From contig JAYKKI010000067.1 of assembly GCA_039881145.1 (NCBI GenBank), positions 2,617,501 through 2,681,500 of the forward strand: 64,000 bases of DNA. Reading direction: 5' to 3'. Made by a program: the position numbers and the translations under genes. Shown piece after piece: positions 1-13,009 of this stretch. Position 1 is the stretch's first letter; the number at the start of each line of letters is the position of its first letter. Under the pieces are notes generated by a model. It was not told the origin of the DNA. It saw nothing but the letters and a program-made list of their open reading frames with translations, and searched no databases. The stretch is from Druceiella hillmani. Taxonomy: Eukaryota; Arthropoda; Insecta; Lepidoptera; Hepialidae.

Positions 1-1640
1 ATGTGTGATGCCATGGCAGGATCAGCGTGGCCTACTAGTATCGCTGTGTCATCAGCAAATGTTGCTGTAGTAATACTTTTAAGCTGAGGTAAGTCTGCAG
101 TAAATATTGTATACAAAACAGGCCCCAGGACTCCGGCAGTTGCTTCGAAAAACCCAGACGTCACATCTGCTTCCTTTACTTGGAAGATTCTTCCCGACAG
201 ATAGGATTGAATTAGAGAGTAGTACTGATGAGGTAGGTTGATTTTTATTTTATATAGTAACCCCTTGTACCAAACCCTATCGAATGTCTGTTGAATGCCC
301 AGGAACGCCGAGGAGCAGTACAGTTTTTCTTCCAAGCACACTTTTCTTATTTTGTCACAGACTCTGTGGACTTGTTCAGTGGTAGAGTGGTCTTGTCTAA
401 AGCCGAATTGATGGTCCGGGATGATTTTGCACTATCCAGGATTGGTAGTATTCTGCACATCAGGAGTTTTTCAAATACCTTTGAAAGGATTGGCAAATGA
501 CTTATAGGTCTATATGAGGATACTTCATTGGGTGATTTACCCATCTTGTATACCATAATCACACGGGACACTTTCCATAATGTCGGGAAGTACTGGGTTC
601 TCAGTATGGCGTTAAATAGTGATGTCAGAAACTTTTCTAGGTAACTGCTTTAGTATTTCTTTGGTAATTAGGTCATATCTGAGCTTTTTTGTCCTATAGA
701 TTAGACATGACTCTTCAGACTTCCCGTACTGTAATAGGGTGTGGAGATGTGAACATTTGGAAATCTTGGGTGTGAACATTTGGAAATCTTGTTGTAGCAC
801 ATTATTAATCAATGTCTCACTTTGTAGGTCTATGCCTGGATTTGGTGAAAAGACTTTTAATAAAAGCTGAGCAAAAGCATCCACCTTCTCCTATGGCATT
901 CGTGCCCATCCATCAGCTATTTTGAGTGGGGGCTTGGCATTATGGGATCTATTGTAGTTTTTAGTAAATTTCCACAGTGAATAATTACTCGAAGCTGAGG
1001 CTGTCCAAGATTCTAGTTGATTTTCCAAGGTTTTATTGTTCTATTTGTGTAAAATGTCTTTCAGGTCTCTGGATGCTGTGTTAAATACAGTTTTGTCTGT
1101 GGAGAGTCTACTCTGATGCCAAATTCGACGGAGTCTTCGTTCTTTGAGTAGGGCGTTTTTGATATTCAGTAGGAAATTGATATGCTTTTCTCTTGCTTTT
1201 TGCATCGGAGTATGGATCTAACAAGCTTCCTGAGCAAGTGTTGTAATATACTTAGTAGCCTCTTCTCTGTTGTCCTGAGTTTTTAACGGGACATTAAGCT
1301 GTATACGGGTATCAATGTACTCTCTGAGTAATTCTCAGTCAGTGTCTTTGTTGGTGAGAGTTTCAGTACTGTCAGACTCTATTATTTTAGAACTTATTGA
1401 CAAAATGACAGGAGCATGGTCAGAAGAGCTGTCATAGCAAGATTCAGGTTTGATGTAGTGTCTTCGCAATCCATTCGGTACAAAAAAGTCGAGAAGGTCT
1501 GGGATTTTGTTCCATTTCATTTGTTGGTGGATTTTGTTGTCTGTCGGCCAATACGTAGGTTCACAGATGGACGACACCAGTAAGTTGGTCAGTCGGACGA
1601 CTACCTTGGCTATAAGTCCCATCAAAGATAAATATTTTTA
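1..1640 (-). mobile_element. Jockey-like non-LTR retrotransposon relic, cut by the left edge
   Basis: Read on the minus strand, pieces appear in order from 1625 downwards. An endonuclease C-terminal part with the S-S-D-H-A-P-V motif lies at 1335-1625. A region that normally precedes the RT (612-884) follows. Next come the RT start motif S-Y-R-P-I-S-H-L-P and S-K-V-F-E-K-L-L (about 420-571), an F-L-G-I-Q-Q-T-F-D-R-V-W stretch near 270-300, and the catalytic F-A-D-D-T-A-I-L motif at about 37-60. Frames are broken by stops and shifts, so it is dead. The motif order identifies a Jockey/I-type element. It probably has nothing to do with the microexon gene. Confidence 0.8.
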
Positions 1641-1852
1641 TACTCATATGACTTAAGTGTGCGGAAAGGTGACCATATTGAACACCTTCAAGATAATTTT
1701 GAGTAGAGGTGGGGATGTGTGCCACAATGTAATTGGCTTAAAAGTTGTCTCAAATTGACAACATGTGTTTTCATACTATTCTGTGAACATACCGCTTCTA
1801 TTTTGTTTTATGTTCTGTGTGCCAAAGAATCAACATCAGACTGAATTGAATC

Positions 1853-2010
1853 TATACTAACATTATAAAGAGGTAAAGTTTGTAAGTTTGGATGTAGGAG
1901 GTAATTTCCGAAACTACTCATCCGATTTCAAATTCTTTCATCAATATTTAAAATGGACCTTCAGAGTGGAGAAGTAGGTTGTATACTATCCCATTAAAAT
2001 AAAAGCGCTT
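1853..2010. repeat. Dispersed-repeat tail resembling common insect non-autonomous or LINE ends
   Basis: The string ACTAACATTATAAAGAGG followed by GTTTG runs and CGAAACTACTCATCCGATTT, then TTCTTTCA, resembles a repeat end very common in insect genomes, with an ACTATTATAAAG start and a CCGATTTxAAAxTTCTTTCA core. The assignment is from memory of the pattern only. Confidence 0.4.
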
Positions 2011-3700
2011 TTCGTGGAGACCAATTTTGCAACATAAGTCAAAGAAAAATAGTCAAGCTAATGCGTAACTTACGAACTCTGCCTTAATGGTAACAGATAT
2101 TGGAATGCTTTCTATAGAAAAGTTGTAGAGCTTACAAAGACCTGTAAAAAGTCCACGACTACATATATCTGTATGAGTCAGTCTAAATTTTTATATATTA
2201 CTGTCGGTAATAATATTTTGATCCCTTTGTGACTATTAATTTTTTACGTGCAAGATTTTACTTTGTGCTTGAAAAAATATTAGACTCACTAGTGGTAATA
2301 TGTCAGATAGCCATATAGCCATGTAATGCGGTATATAACTTAGGTTAGTGCCCAAAAATAAATAACCGGTATTTACCTATTACTTCAAATAACACTCTTA
2401 TACAAATATCATTATTTAACATTCATATTTAAAGTGGCAGGTATATACGCTTTTCATACATTGTTGAGATTATTTCATTTAAGGCGTTCACAATACCAAA
2501 TTGCAGTAAATTTAGTTAGTAAGCCAACTGTTGATAAAAAAGATTCAAACACTTTATGAAATGATAACAACTCCAATGCGATGAAGTGGTATTTGTGTTC
2601 GATATTAACTGATTTAAAAAATAATCGAAAACATTCTAAAGTAAAGGAAGTAATTTTTTCCATGGTAAGAGTAAAAATAAATTATTACCGGTAATAGTTA
2701 TATAGTGGATAATATACTTATGAGAGTTGTATTAAATTGCTACCAGTAATCACCTTACAAGCATTGTATAGTAATACAATGCGCATAAGTCGTAAATAGT
2801 TAAAACGTTCAAAGTTGTGCACACTTTTGTTTCTAGTAAAAAAAAATTGGTGTATAAAGAAATTTTACAATGATTTAATCAATTTTACTCTTACTTTGGT
2901 TTTCATAAAACAAATGAGATAAATCGTTAAATTCGTTACAATTGTTAACTGTTTATATCTTACACTTAGGTACATTACATCAGTATTTCCCAACTCAATC
3001 ATTATACTTAGGTATTTTTTGAAGAGTCTAATATATCACATATGTAAAAATATTTAGAGTACTAAGATAGAGCAAAAAAAATTAAATGAAATTTCAAATG
3101 GAATTCGATTTAGTCATTACCTCCAATTTTGTATATTTAAGTTTAATATATTCCGCATCTTAGATTTAAAACATTAATATGATATTAAATATATAATCCA
3201 ATAATTCTGTAGTCTAAATATTATAAATATGTGGCTAGCTTGAAAATTCATAACAACATAGAATTCTTAACATAGAATTCATTCCATAACACCAAAAGTA
3301 ACAATCAAAGCAATTAATTTTTCTTACATAAGATATACATGTAAAAGTTCAATTTTATTACGCAAGTCTTTTGGTATAAAACATGTGAAAAAATGTTACA
3401 TCACATAAATAATACAATGGCCAAGAATGTGGGTTCTTAATAAAAAGAATCATTTATAATATATAACTTACAAGAGTTTAACAAACATCAGTGTCCGTAA
3501 AAATCCCTTACTTCGTGGTTGAATTTTCGGTCATATATTTCTGTGTATGTTTTATATGAATTTAATTTTTTCATATATTATTATAAGGGAGTTTATTATG
3601 TAACTTTAGGTGATTTCAATTCGTGTTTATTAGTTAAATATTAAAGACATCAAAATTTTGTTCCTAACTTTAAAGTTAATTATATTCTTGATATCGTATT
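2011..3700. other. AT-rich stretch with no recognised gene
   Basis: Open frames here are short and show no motif. The segment is not homologous to the G-to-A introns of later blocks, whose similarity begins only near 3740. It may hold upstream introns of the microexon gene, but no convincing microexon was found. Confidence 0.4.
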
Positions 3701-3707
3701 GTTGCAG

Positions 3708-3731
3708 ATATATCGTCTCACGCCTGCAACA
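3708..3731 (+). CDS. Candidate microexon upstream of block 1 (tentative)
   Basis: A 24-nt segment lies between GTTGCAG and GTATAATT. In phase 1-1 it is open and would read x-I-S-S-H-A-C-N. It sits just before the point where homology to the G-to-A intron begins. Against it: the donor is weak, no second copy exists in other blocks, and it would contribute the only cysteine. Splicing straight to A1 would keep frame. It may well be chance. Confidence 0.2.
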
Positions 3732-3993
3732 GTATAATTTGCATGTTGACTGTTGCATGTCGAATTTTTCCACTTTATTGCTCGGAATTATTCTGTTGCA
3801 ATATTTTACAACAGTAAAGATCAGTGAAAAATATTATCATTATCAACAGTTTTTCACATTCAAAAGTGAAGGGTACAAAAAACGTTATCGTAGAAAATAT
3901 TATATAAACATCAAAAGCTAATATGTAACATATATACATGTTACACAGATGGGTAAATAATGAGGATTTTCATTAAAAATGATTTGTTTAATA

Positions 3994-6900
3994 GTTAGCC
4001 TCTCGAATAATCTGCAAATAATCGAATGGTTATATAATATGGAAATAAGTATGTGAAAGGTATTTAATTTTGAAAACTTACAATAACAATCTCATTGTAA
4101 AAAATTGTTATTATTATGTACAACATGTTTTATTGTAAAACATTAAAAAAGCGAATATTGGCTTTCTTAGGTATGTGTTCTTTAAACTTCTTTGAAAACA
4201 ATATGAGAAGTAGTAATGTGATCATTGTTTTCTTTTTGGCTATATGTATCTTTAACATAAAATTGAATATCATTGAATCTATAAACTAGTGAGAAAGTCA
4301 CATATGACTAATGTGACCATTTACTTTTTTACTCAAAATGGGACATTGGTTTATTTACGTCAAATGGTAGGTTTATAGTAAAAAAAACATTTTTTATTAA
4401 GTTTATTTTATTTACCAAAATAGTATTTATTATAAATTAAAAAAATATTGAGCCGTCACGGGACGCCTGGCAGATGTGAAACATCGTGTTCATACAAGTA
4501 ATATGCATAAAAGACAAGATTATTACAGGAACTAAATATAGCATTATGAAAAAATAAAGTATTACGAATTTCTTACAGAAAATGGTGACTTTATTTAATA
4601 AACATTTATTTACAATTAATACAAAAATAATAAAGCACAGGTTATGTGTACCGTAGTAAACAACAGCGTCGAACTGAGTCAGGAGGGCGTCCCATAGTCA
4701 GTTGCGCATGGCGACACGTCGCCATACAATACACTTTACTACATATAGAATATATATATATACCTTAGTATAGTGTGGCAGCACGGGGAGCGTTGCCACG
4801 CCAACGATCCGGTTTATACCTGCGCCTATAGATGTTTCACATCAAAAAGGAATTAAACAAATGCTTAGTAATTTTTAACTATTAAAATACATAAAACATA
4901 TTCTATTAAAATACAAAAGTTTTCATGTTTAATATTGTTGGTGTGAAAGTGTTTGAATACTTCCACCAAACGAGTTTCTGTCAAAACATTTAGATTATTC
5001 CATTACTTTTTGCGACATGATGTAGTTGGAAATTAGTGAAAATTCGTCAAAAACTTCTGTGTCTTTATTGCAATCAATATATCCCTTTTCAATCAATACA
5101 TCTAATGCTTTTTGAACATTTTTCCATTCAGGTACTTTTTTTAAATCTGCCCAATAAAATATATCCAATTCTTTAGAAAAGAACCAGGTCCACTGCTCCA
5201 AATATTCAAGACATTTTCCATAAAATTCTGTAGCCGTACTTTTCACAAACCCTTTGTCAATATTAGTGCCACTATCTTTCAGCTTCACCATTAAACTATG
5301 GACTGTAAATGGAAGAAACTGATTTTTCTGTTTTTGAGCCAAACTAGTTGGTTAATTTCTTTTGCAGCTTCAATTGCCGATAAAGTCTGGTCTTCAACCT
5401 TCAATACAGCTTAATGAAAACTTGCCGACTGAGCGTGTAAAAAAAGATGCCACAATTAGGTCTTCAAAAAAGTTTTTTGATAGTTGGAGGCATTTTTAAA
5501 TGCTTAAAAAGTAGTTTTTTAACTGCTGATAGATATTTAAAACCCTTTCCACGGCAGACATAAGGACAAGCCACTTGGTTTTGCTATAGCCAAGCATTTG
5601 GTGATATTGTGTGTCAGTTTCTGCACAAAACTCCTTTGGAACTTCAACTCGAACCATATAAATATAAAAAAAATTAATATATCTTTATAATAGTGCATTC
5701 GAAATCCACAGGTAGGCCATCTGCAGCAGATTTTATTGCGTTGTGAATAATATGGGCTCCGCATCCAATACCTATGGTTGTAATTTTACAAACATCTTAT
5801 TATTCCTCGTCTAGCTGCCCCCCCAAAATTGATGTTGGCATTATCCCCACAAAATGCCATGACTTTTGCAGTATAATTATTATCTGTCAACACTTAGACT
5901 AAATAATTGACTATAATATCGGAAGTTTCACTGGTTGGTCTTGGAGGTCTAAAATTTTGATTTGACACCTTCGTAAGGTTGAAAAAAGCGCATTAAAATA
6001 GGATATATTTTCTCGTTACCGTGGTTTGAAGCTTCGGTTAAAATTGTTATACAGTTGGATTTATCAAGGTCATCTTTTAATTTTTTGATCGCTGTACGCG
6101 CCAAGACATTTACTACAATAGCTTCTGTTTTTGTATGCGCACATCAAAATTTCTGATTGAAACATGATTGGATTAATTTTGACGCACAATCATTGAAATG
6201 AAAACTATGGTTTTCTTTTATCATCTGAAAGGCCCAGACGCGTTCTGCCTAGGCTATATCCAAATCATTTGAACTTGGCATGTCCCATTTCTTGAAAAAA
6301 TTTAACATCGAAGAACTTGAAGTAGTGGCACGGTCGGCATTTTTATTTTTTCAGACCTTCAATATCACCGGCATCTCTGTGGGAAACATTCAATTCTATG
6401 TGACACTTTTCACATCTGATATCCGAGGAAGTATTTATTTGTTTAATAAACCTGTATTTTGCTTGTAAACTAACATTGAACGTACATTTGCATTTCGGCA
6501 TAGTTAAAGTTAGTCACTACTATAAATATTACGCAAGTACTAATTAAAGACAATAAATTGCGAGAAGTGCGTGTGGCTATCGACTATTGAATGATGCAAT
6601 CGTGACACCCGCCTGCTCCCTCCCGCTCCGCGTTGCTAGGTAACAGTGCATGTGGGTGGCGGCGGGAGGCCCGGATCGGCTGTCGTCGATGCACACTCGC
6701 ACGGCCCCACGATGTATGGTCACGTTACATATGACTGTCCATGTGAAAAAACAGGTTCTGGTAAATACAATCCTGCTCTTTTGAGAGTCTGACCTTGTGC
6801 TTAATGTTGATTTAATTTGGTTACATTTTTTTTGCGCATTGCTCACAAAAAAGTTCATGCTCACGCAGTAATGAATGAATGATTGTTTGAATGACAGTTG

Positions 6901-7145
6901 TGCACATTAGTTAAAGAGATTGTCAATAGATGCGTTATGTTAAATAATTACTATTTGAAAGATGTTGTGTGGTTATTAGAGTTGTTGGCAGATTATAAAG
7001 AATTTAAAAGTTTAGTTTAAAAGTGTTTGTTTATTTTTTATTATTAGCGGAGAAGGTAATTTTCAAAATTATAGGTCAATGATTGGTTTTGATGAAGTAT
7101 TGTGGAAGATATGGCAGACTGTCAAAAAACACCTTGAGAAATAAT
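3994..7145 (-). mobile_element. Large insertion in the G-to-A intron carrying a decayed hAT-like transposase
   Basis: Intron sequence shared with block 2 stops near 3994 (match to about 18905) and resumes near 7150 (ATATCAATGCCATATGAGTC against 18906 onward), so about 3.15 kb is inserted. On the minus strand, a frame starting at 6501 reads M-P-K-C-K-C-T-F-N-V-S-L-Q-A-K-Y, followed by a C-x2-C and a V-S-H-R-D-A-G-D motif, as in the N-terminal zinc-finger part of hAT-like transposases of arthropods. Broken frames continue through roughly 6330-5760 (including F-C-G-D-N-A-N-I-N-F-G-G). The C-terminal piece is the 115-codon frame 5342-4995. Several stops and shifts make it non-functional. Candidate imperfect terminal repeats (CATATG..GTGACCAT) occur near 4302-4322 and 6717-6740 in opposite orientation. 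Confidence 0.65.
4473..4843. repeat. Possible small inverted-repeat element beside the hAT relic
   Basis: A 13-mer GATGTGAAACATC at 4473-4485 is matched by its exact reverse complement at 4831-4843. The interior is richer in G+C and CpG than its surroundings. The pair could be the ends of a 371-bp non-autonomous element. The 13-mer is itself nearly palindromic, which weakens the argument. Confidence 0.3.
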
Positions 7146-7437
7146 ATATAGAGATATCAATGCCATATGAGTCTCAACCAGTCTTGATGGTGATACTGGC
7201 TTATAATATGGATAAATATTTTATTCAGCATGGTCAGTGATTTTATTCAGCATGGTAACTTTGTTCATTTACTGAACAACGTTAGGTGTTTTATAAGAGT
7301 TATGCAATACAAAAGATATTTTTTGAACACTATATATTTTGATTAGAAATGTGAAGCTTATAAACCTACAACAAGTGTCGCTGAAGAGATAAACACATGT
7401 ATTTATGACATCTAGTAATTGGAAATTTTGTTTTCAG

Positions 7438-7458
7438 CCGAGAAGAAACCAACGACCA
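7438..7458 (+). CDS. Microexon A1 (Lys-rich linker, 21 nt)
   Basis: The exon lies between TTTTCAG and GTAAGT, phase 1-1. It reads x-E-K-K-P-T-T, where the split first codon (xCC) becomes Pro after a G-type exon. Recurs as A2, A3, A4a, A4b and A5. A canonical donor and a pyrimidine-rich acceptor are conserved in every copy. Confidence 0.65.
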
Positions 7459-7767
7459 GTAAGTAACTCTATATTCATTCGCTATGACAATAAAATCTTG
7501 TCTTTCTACGTTCATTCAATAGTAGGTGGCTATGTTTCCAACACAGTCAATTTATATATTTGAAAGATATGCTTGAACTATTGGAGTTGTTTCAACAAGT
7601 GATGACAATATTACAATAATGCATAAAGTCAAGTAATAATATTAAAACTATGTTGAATATAAGTTTCATTTGATCACGTTGCATTTGTTGTATTAATATA
7701 GATAAATTAAGTTTAATAAGTACAGTACATTAATTTATGAACTTTCATTCTAATTATTTTATATCGG

Positions 7768-7799
7768 ATCTTTCTTTTTAAATTAAAATAAGGAAGGCC
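7768..7799 (+). pseudogene. Dead copy of microexon I in block 1
   Basis: Homologous to I5 (58042-58071) and placed between A1 and B1 as in blocks 3 and 4. The acceptor AG has become GG (ATATCGG). The length is 32 nt, not a multiple of three, and a TAA lies in the phase 1 frame. A GTAAGC donor remains. Read as a lost exon. Confidence 0.6.
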
Positions 7800-8939
7800 G
7801 TAAGCGTTTCAAGTTAGTTTTTTAAAATTTTTTAAGAAGTTAAAGATATTAAATTTAGGACAGGGGAGGCTGAATTCACATTAGATAAGTTATTATCTTT
7901 TATAACTTCTAATTGTGCACATATGAGACTTATTATCTTAATACATTTTGTTCTGTAATGATATCTTTGCTACTTATGACCAATGTTTTTTCAGTGATAG
8001 ATTTTACACACTAGCTGTCACTCAGTGAATAAATTGTGTCAATATTTTTTGTGTGGTGTCAAATTACATATACGGGTAAAATATAACAGATATAAAATAA
8101 TGGGTCGTAATTAAAGTACGATGAAGTCTGTTTCTAATAAATTATGAAGTATGATTTATTTGGCTCAGTTGCTTAACGTTTTACTAACTGCACCTACTTA
8201 CAACATACGGTTCTAACTGGGAATTCAGAAACTTTGTAACTCCGGAGATTCGTAGCGACTATTGCCATTTATCAGTTCATTAAATAGATTTAAGGAGTAG
8301 AATTAATATTTATTTCTGTTTTTTCCGAAATACTCAACTCTGTCTACGATCTTTCTACACACATCTTTCAAGTTTATCTACTATGCATACATACCCACAA
8401 GTGTAGCATCATTTGTTTGGCAATAGCTGCCACCGCTGACCAGTTTGCCGAAGCTTTCACCTACACCTGTGGGAACAGGAACAAGAACAGCAGAAGTTTT
8501 ATATTAGCTTCATGACTCTGAGGGTGTTTTTCATGAAAAAAGATGAAATTTTCATAAAAGTGGACAATAAAGAAATATCAGAGACATTTATTGCCGTTTT
8601 ACAGGGGCTGAAATGGATGTATGTGTTAAGAAGTGTATGGAAATGTCTTTTGAGATTCTACTTACTTTAATTTTTTTAATACTTGCTGTAGTTATTCTTC
8701 AACATTAATGTGATGGTACCTTTTTCATAATAAGCTTTCGATTAAAAGTATAATTTCAAAGTGAATATGCTTTCAGTTAAAGTGTTGTAAGTGTGGAAGT
8801 AAAGGTGATTTCATGATTATTATTACAGTTTTATATAAGATTGAAACGTTGTAAGTAACTTAATGCAAGTTAGCAACTTATAAACCCACCATCTCTGTAC
8901 ACAAACTTTAAAATTTTTTATATGCAGTTAATAAAATAA

Positions 8940-9320
8940 ATCTTTAATTATATAAGCACCATCGGTATCTAACACTTGTCGCCAAAGTGTAGGTAGAACT
9001 AAAGTTCCGTATTTGTAGAATTCCTTGGGCTTTTGATTGAAAAATTGGTGAAGTTCAATTTGACACGATTTTCATATTTAAATTTTCTATCATGCAAATT
9101 ATTAGATAGAAAGTGAAACAGTTGGTAATTAGATGGCAAAAGATCTGAAGAGTATGGTTGGCGAAATAGCATACTCCATCCAAGTGAAGGTAGTTTTTCA
9201 CTCGTTAATTTTGCTACATGGGGCCGGGCATTGTCACATAAACAATAAACTTTTCTTTGATTTGAGGGAAAATTAGCAGTGACTGCACAATGTTCACAAT
9301 ACATTCTAGCTTTAATTGTA
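8940..9320 (-). mobile_element. Mariner transposase C-terminal relic
   Basis: The minus-strand frame 9304-8999 carries D-N-A-R-P-H-V-A-K-L-T and P-Y-S-S-D-L-L-P-S-N-Y-Q-L-F, degenerate forms of the mariner D-N-A-R-P-H and P-Y-S-P-D-L-A-P-S-D-Y motifs. Only the C-terminal third is left. It inserted in the A1-B1 intron and accounts for most of that intron's extra length over block 2. Confidence 0.75.
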
Positions 9321-9542
9321 CTGTTAGCTTGGAAGAGTTCCCAATGAATAACTCCATTTATACCTCACCATATAATCAAAATGGTCATTATATTTTGGCC
9401 TAGGTGCACCTTTTTCTATATTACTTTTTTTTATTACATGTGTAAATGCAGACATTACGATCATTTTAAATTTTATATTAAATTGTAAATTATGAAATAT
9501 GGACAAAAATAATATAAAACAAAATGCATTTTTCTGTTTCAG

Positions 9543-9584
9543 TTCAAAACCTGTTTGCAAATATTGGTGGTGCGCTGAACGATG
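9543..9584 (+). CDS. Microexon B1 (Gly/Leu segment, 42 nt)
   Basis: The exon lies between GTTTCAG and GTTCGT, phase 1-1. It reads I-Q-N-L-F-A-N-I-G-G-A-L-N-D after joining to A1. The GTTCGT donor is unusual but occurs in B1, B2 and B4. Against B2 it differs at five bases, all synonymous. Confidence 0.7.
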
Positions 9585-10249
9585 GTTCGTTGTTTATTTT
9601 ATAACATTTATGTACTTACTTATTTACTCCGTAAGTTTAATGTATGTACATACAAATATACAGGTATACAGGGTTATCTCTCAATAAATGGCTAAAATTA
9701 GAAATTATTTTCTAGAGCTCAAATTGAAATAAAAACATTTGTCTTAATTGACGATTTATTGGAAATAAACAATTTTCAAACATTTGTTTAATATTAAAAA
9801 ATATGGAATGAATGCTCACCCTAACCACTTTAGGAGAATTGTGCTCGCTTTATATGAATTACATAGCTACGAGAATTGCGTCCGCCATGAATATTTCAAT
9901 ACTTATGAGTGAGCGCGAGCATATTTGCATGTTAGTCAATTCGCGAAATTAGATTTCAATCTTACTTTTGTACTTTTCACGTGCTTAGAACCGTCATAAT
10001 GACCATGTTCTTAATTTTTTATTGTAATTGGCAACATCATTAAGATGTATTTTAAAAATGTGGAATCCACTTATTCAAAATAATTGAAAATTTACTTAGA
10101 TAATTAACTTCTATATACCTTATGTTCTAACCTTAGTGATATTTTTTAATAATTTTTCAAAAGAGCATCGAGTTTACACAATACATGAATATGCAAGATT
10201 TTGTAGATAGGAGTTCAAATTGAACGTCACTCTATTATATTTTAGTTCA

Positions 10250-10430
10250 CCAAATTAAACATGACTTTTCACCTCACTCCACAATTAAAAATCTAATGGT
10301 TTGACATCCAGCGATTTCTCACCCGATCTATTTCCTGTAGTGACTGTTCAGAAAATTGCACACTGCCCTTGTGCTGTGCAGTAGTGTGCCTCTGTGCTGA
10401 TAAATAAAGTCCCTCGGAAATACTAAAGGC
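10250..10430 (-). mobile_element. DUF4817-type mariner relic, block 1 copy
   Basis: The minus strand reads P-L-D-F-stop-L-W-S-E-V-K-S-H, matching the S-P-D-L-T-P-x-D-F-F-L-W-G signature of this transposase group. The same relic sits in the B-to-C intron of blocks 2 and 3. Confidence 0.55.
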
Positions 10431-11120
10431 ACATTGTTCATTAAATTTTCAATTATAACACGGAGTTGTACACAAATGCTGATTAAATAATATATTATGT
10501 TGTCGAGTGACGACTTTATCAGAGATTACTTAATTTTAATTCATTCAGTTTTTAATCCATTTAGTACAGTCCATTATAACATTACTGTTTCCTTACACAT
10601 CCGGTCATGGCTACTTTTATGAAATTCCAATAGCCTTTTTATAGTTTCACAATGTTTAAATGCATTTTAGAAAGGATGTTTATTTCCATGTTTGTAGCAC
10701 TGGGTATTATTTTAGATGCAGTACTATTGAGTTATATTGTGAAATATATTCAGGTCTTTTTATTTTTTTTACAATATCGCAGTTCTGGTTGCACACTACA
10801 TAACTAAATTTTTTAAAACATCCTCTTTTATGGTTATAAATTAGAAATCTTTGTAGTGAAGTTATTTTTTTAAAAATGTTATCTGTGGAAAAATTTAAAT
10901 ATGAAACATTTTTGAATAAAATAACGTCTTGGTACAGTTGGAAATGATTTTTTATTTACTCATTGCATTTCTAAGATAACATATTAAAGAAGGTATATTA
11001 GACGCTATAAGAGCAATCTTTTTGGTCAATCACAACCAGTCTTTTGTTATTTGTATGATTCATGAATTAATGAAAAAAAAACAAGCATATTTTAATAAAA
11101 AATTTGTTCTCTTTTTTCAG

Positions 11121-11138
11121 ATAAGAAAAAGCATAATG
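11121..11138 (+). CDS. Microexon C1 (Lys-rich linker, 18 nt)
   Basis: The exon lies between CTTTTTTCAG and GTGAGT, phase 1-1. It reads D-K-K-K-H-N after B1. C2 differs by one synonymous change (CAT to CAC). Confidence 0.7.
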
Positions 11139-12374
11139 GTGAGTAAGCATGTAGGTAGAGAAGCAAGTAGGGTAATAGTTATTATTGAGATCACCTAATA
11201 TTCACTTTAGATAAGTCATCTCAAGAATTTGAAAAAAGTACAAAATAATATAATATTAATACTATTTTCTTGGGTTTCTAACCGCCCGGGTAAGCAACAT
11301 GCTCCAAGCAAGTATTGAGTGTGTTAAAAAGAGTTAGATTGTGTTTTACGTTTTATTTCAACGACAATTTATTCCTTTTTTGTCAACGAATAGTGACTTT
11401 CTTTGTCCGACATTTATTCCCGGACACTGTGTATATAGCTATCCCTATTTTAAGATCAGAAATGTTTAAAAAGACGTTTCGCACAATTATTTAATCGTAT
11501 CATTTGGGTACTTCTAGTTGAGTTAACAACTTGAAATATGGAATTGGAATAGTACATGAGACCTTACAAGTTGTTTAAACATATTCCACCACACATAATT
11601 CGAACGAGTAAAAAGCGCAAGGTACATCTATTCTCTAATTAAGTCATTCGCCCAGTGGCAAAAAACTGGAAACTAAATTTGGAAGTGTTGGTTCAAATCT
11701 AGGATTTAATGTTTTTTAGATTAAAATGAGACAAAAAAAATGCATTAGCCTATATAGTCAAGAGAAACAAAAATTTTTTTTCTTCTTTAAACCTACTAAA
11801 CTATTCTAAAACTTTTAATATGGATAAGTCAATTTCATTATGGAAAGATCAATTTCGTTTAGTTTAGTAATAATTTAGAATACAAAAAATAAGTATGTAA
11901 CAAATGTTAATATCTATTTCACAATGTTCCATCGTTAGCTAGTGGGTCAATGGTCCACAACAATTGGAACCAGAGACAGACGAACACAGACTATAAATTT
12001 AGTAAATAACCCTAAACTATACCTTGGCCAGAGATAATGCCACGTTTTGTAAAATTTATATTTACTATTTTATACAAGAGCAGCCTTCATCCTGTCAGGC
12101 ATTACTTGGTATTGTGCTCGAATTATTTTATTTTCCCTTTTTTCATTGACAATAGAAATCCTAAACAAAGAATGAATCCCTAAATCTATACATTACTTAT
12201 CTTCATTTCGCATATAGTTTGCATTAATTATTTTCAACAATAATTAACTAATTGATTCATACTTTAGATCAACTAATTAATGTATTACTTTAAGGCAAAA
12301 CATCTGAGAATGGAATGCTTATTCATGAAATAAATAATTATTGTTCTTTTCCATTTCATATAATTTTCTCACTA

Positions 12375-12440
12375 TAAAATTTTTTTAAAGTGATTTTTTT
12401 ATTTTTGGTTCATAATTTTATTTTCAGACAGGTACTATCT
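12375..12440 (+). other. Site of a deleted microexon D in block 1
   Basis: Flanking intron sequence aligns with block 2 around D2: CACTATAAAATTTTTTT on the left and AAAGTGATTTTTTTA on the right. The acceptor and 18-nt exon are missing. A nearby TTTTCAGACAGGTACT looks like a splice site pair but is not homologous to D. Confidence 0.5.
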
Positions 12441-13009
12441 ATTGTACTATATATATATCACATATTTTTTTGAGAAACCTTGAAAATTGATTGAGTAATA
12501 AAGTTTTGAATTTAATATTTAATAATAAGGTTAGCAACACTTGAATTGAATTGAAATGAATTTTTATGTCATTTTTAATAAAACTCATTGTATTCTACAA
12601 GAGACAGGATATAAAAATAAATGACAATCTTTCCAGTTTTTAATTTTTCAAAATATTGGCTAGATGGCAATATATATTCCCATATGTAGTAGTACACCTG
12701 ATACTAATAGATATTTATTAAACTGTCAGATAACCTTGTCGAGTATATAAAAATTAACGACAAAATCCCTGTTTCACACAACTCAGAAGACAACTAAGTT
12801 TTTGAATGAAAACTATGTCTAACCGTAATTTTTTTTTATTTTTGTTTATTAAATGTATATATAATTGATTATTTATTCACACACATACATTTATCGATAC
12901 ATTATAGGTAACCTATTCGGGATAATAACAAATTAATGGTTCAATAAATATTAAAATTTTAGATTAAACATGAATACAAAAGTACACAATAACTACAATG
13001 ATATCGACT

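Noticed and set aside
12431..12440. TTTTCAG-ACAG-GTACT as a tiny exon in place of D1
   Set aside because: Four bases only, breaks phase, and aligns to intron sequence downstream of D in block 4.
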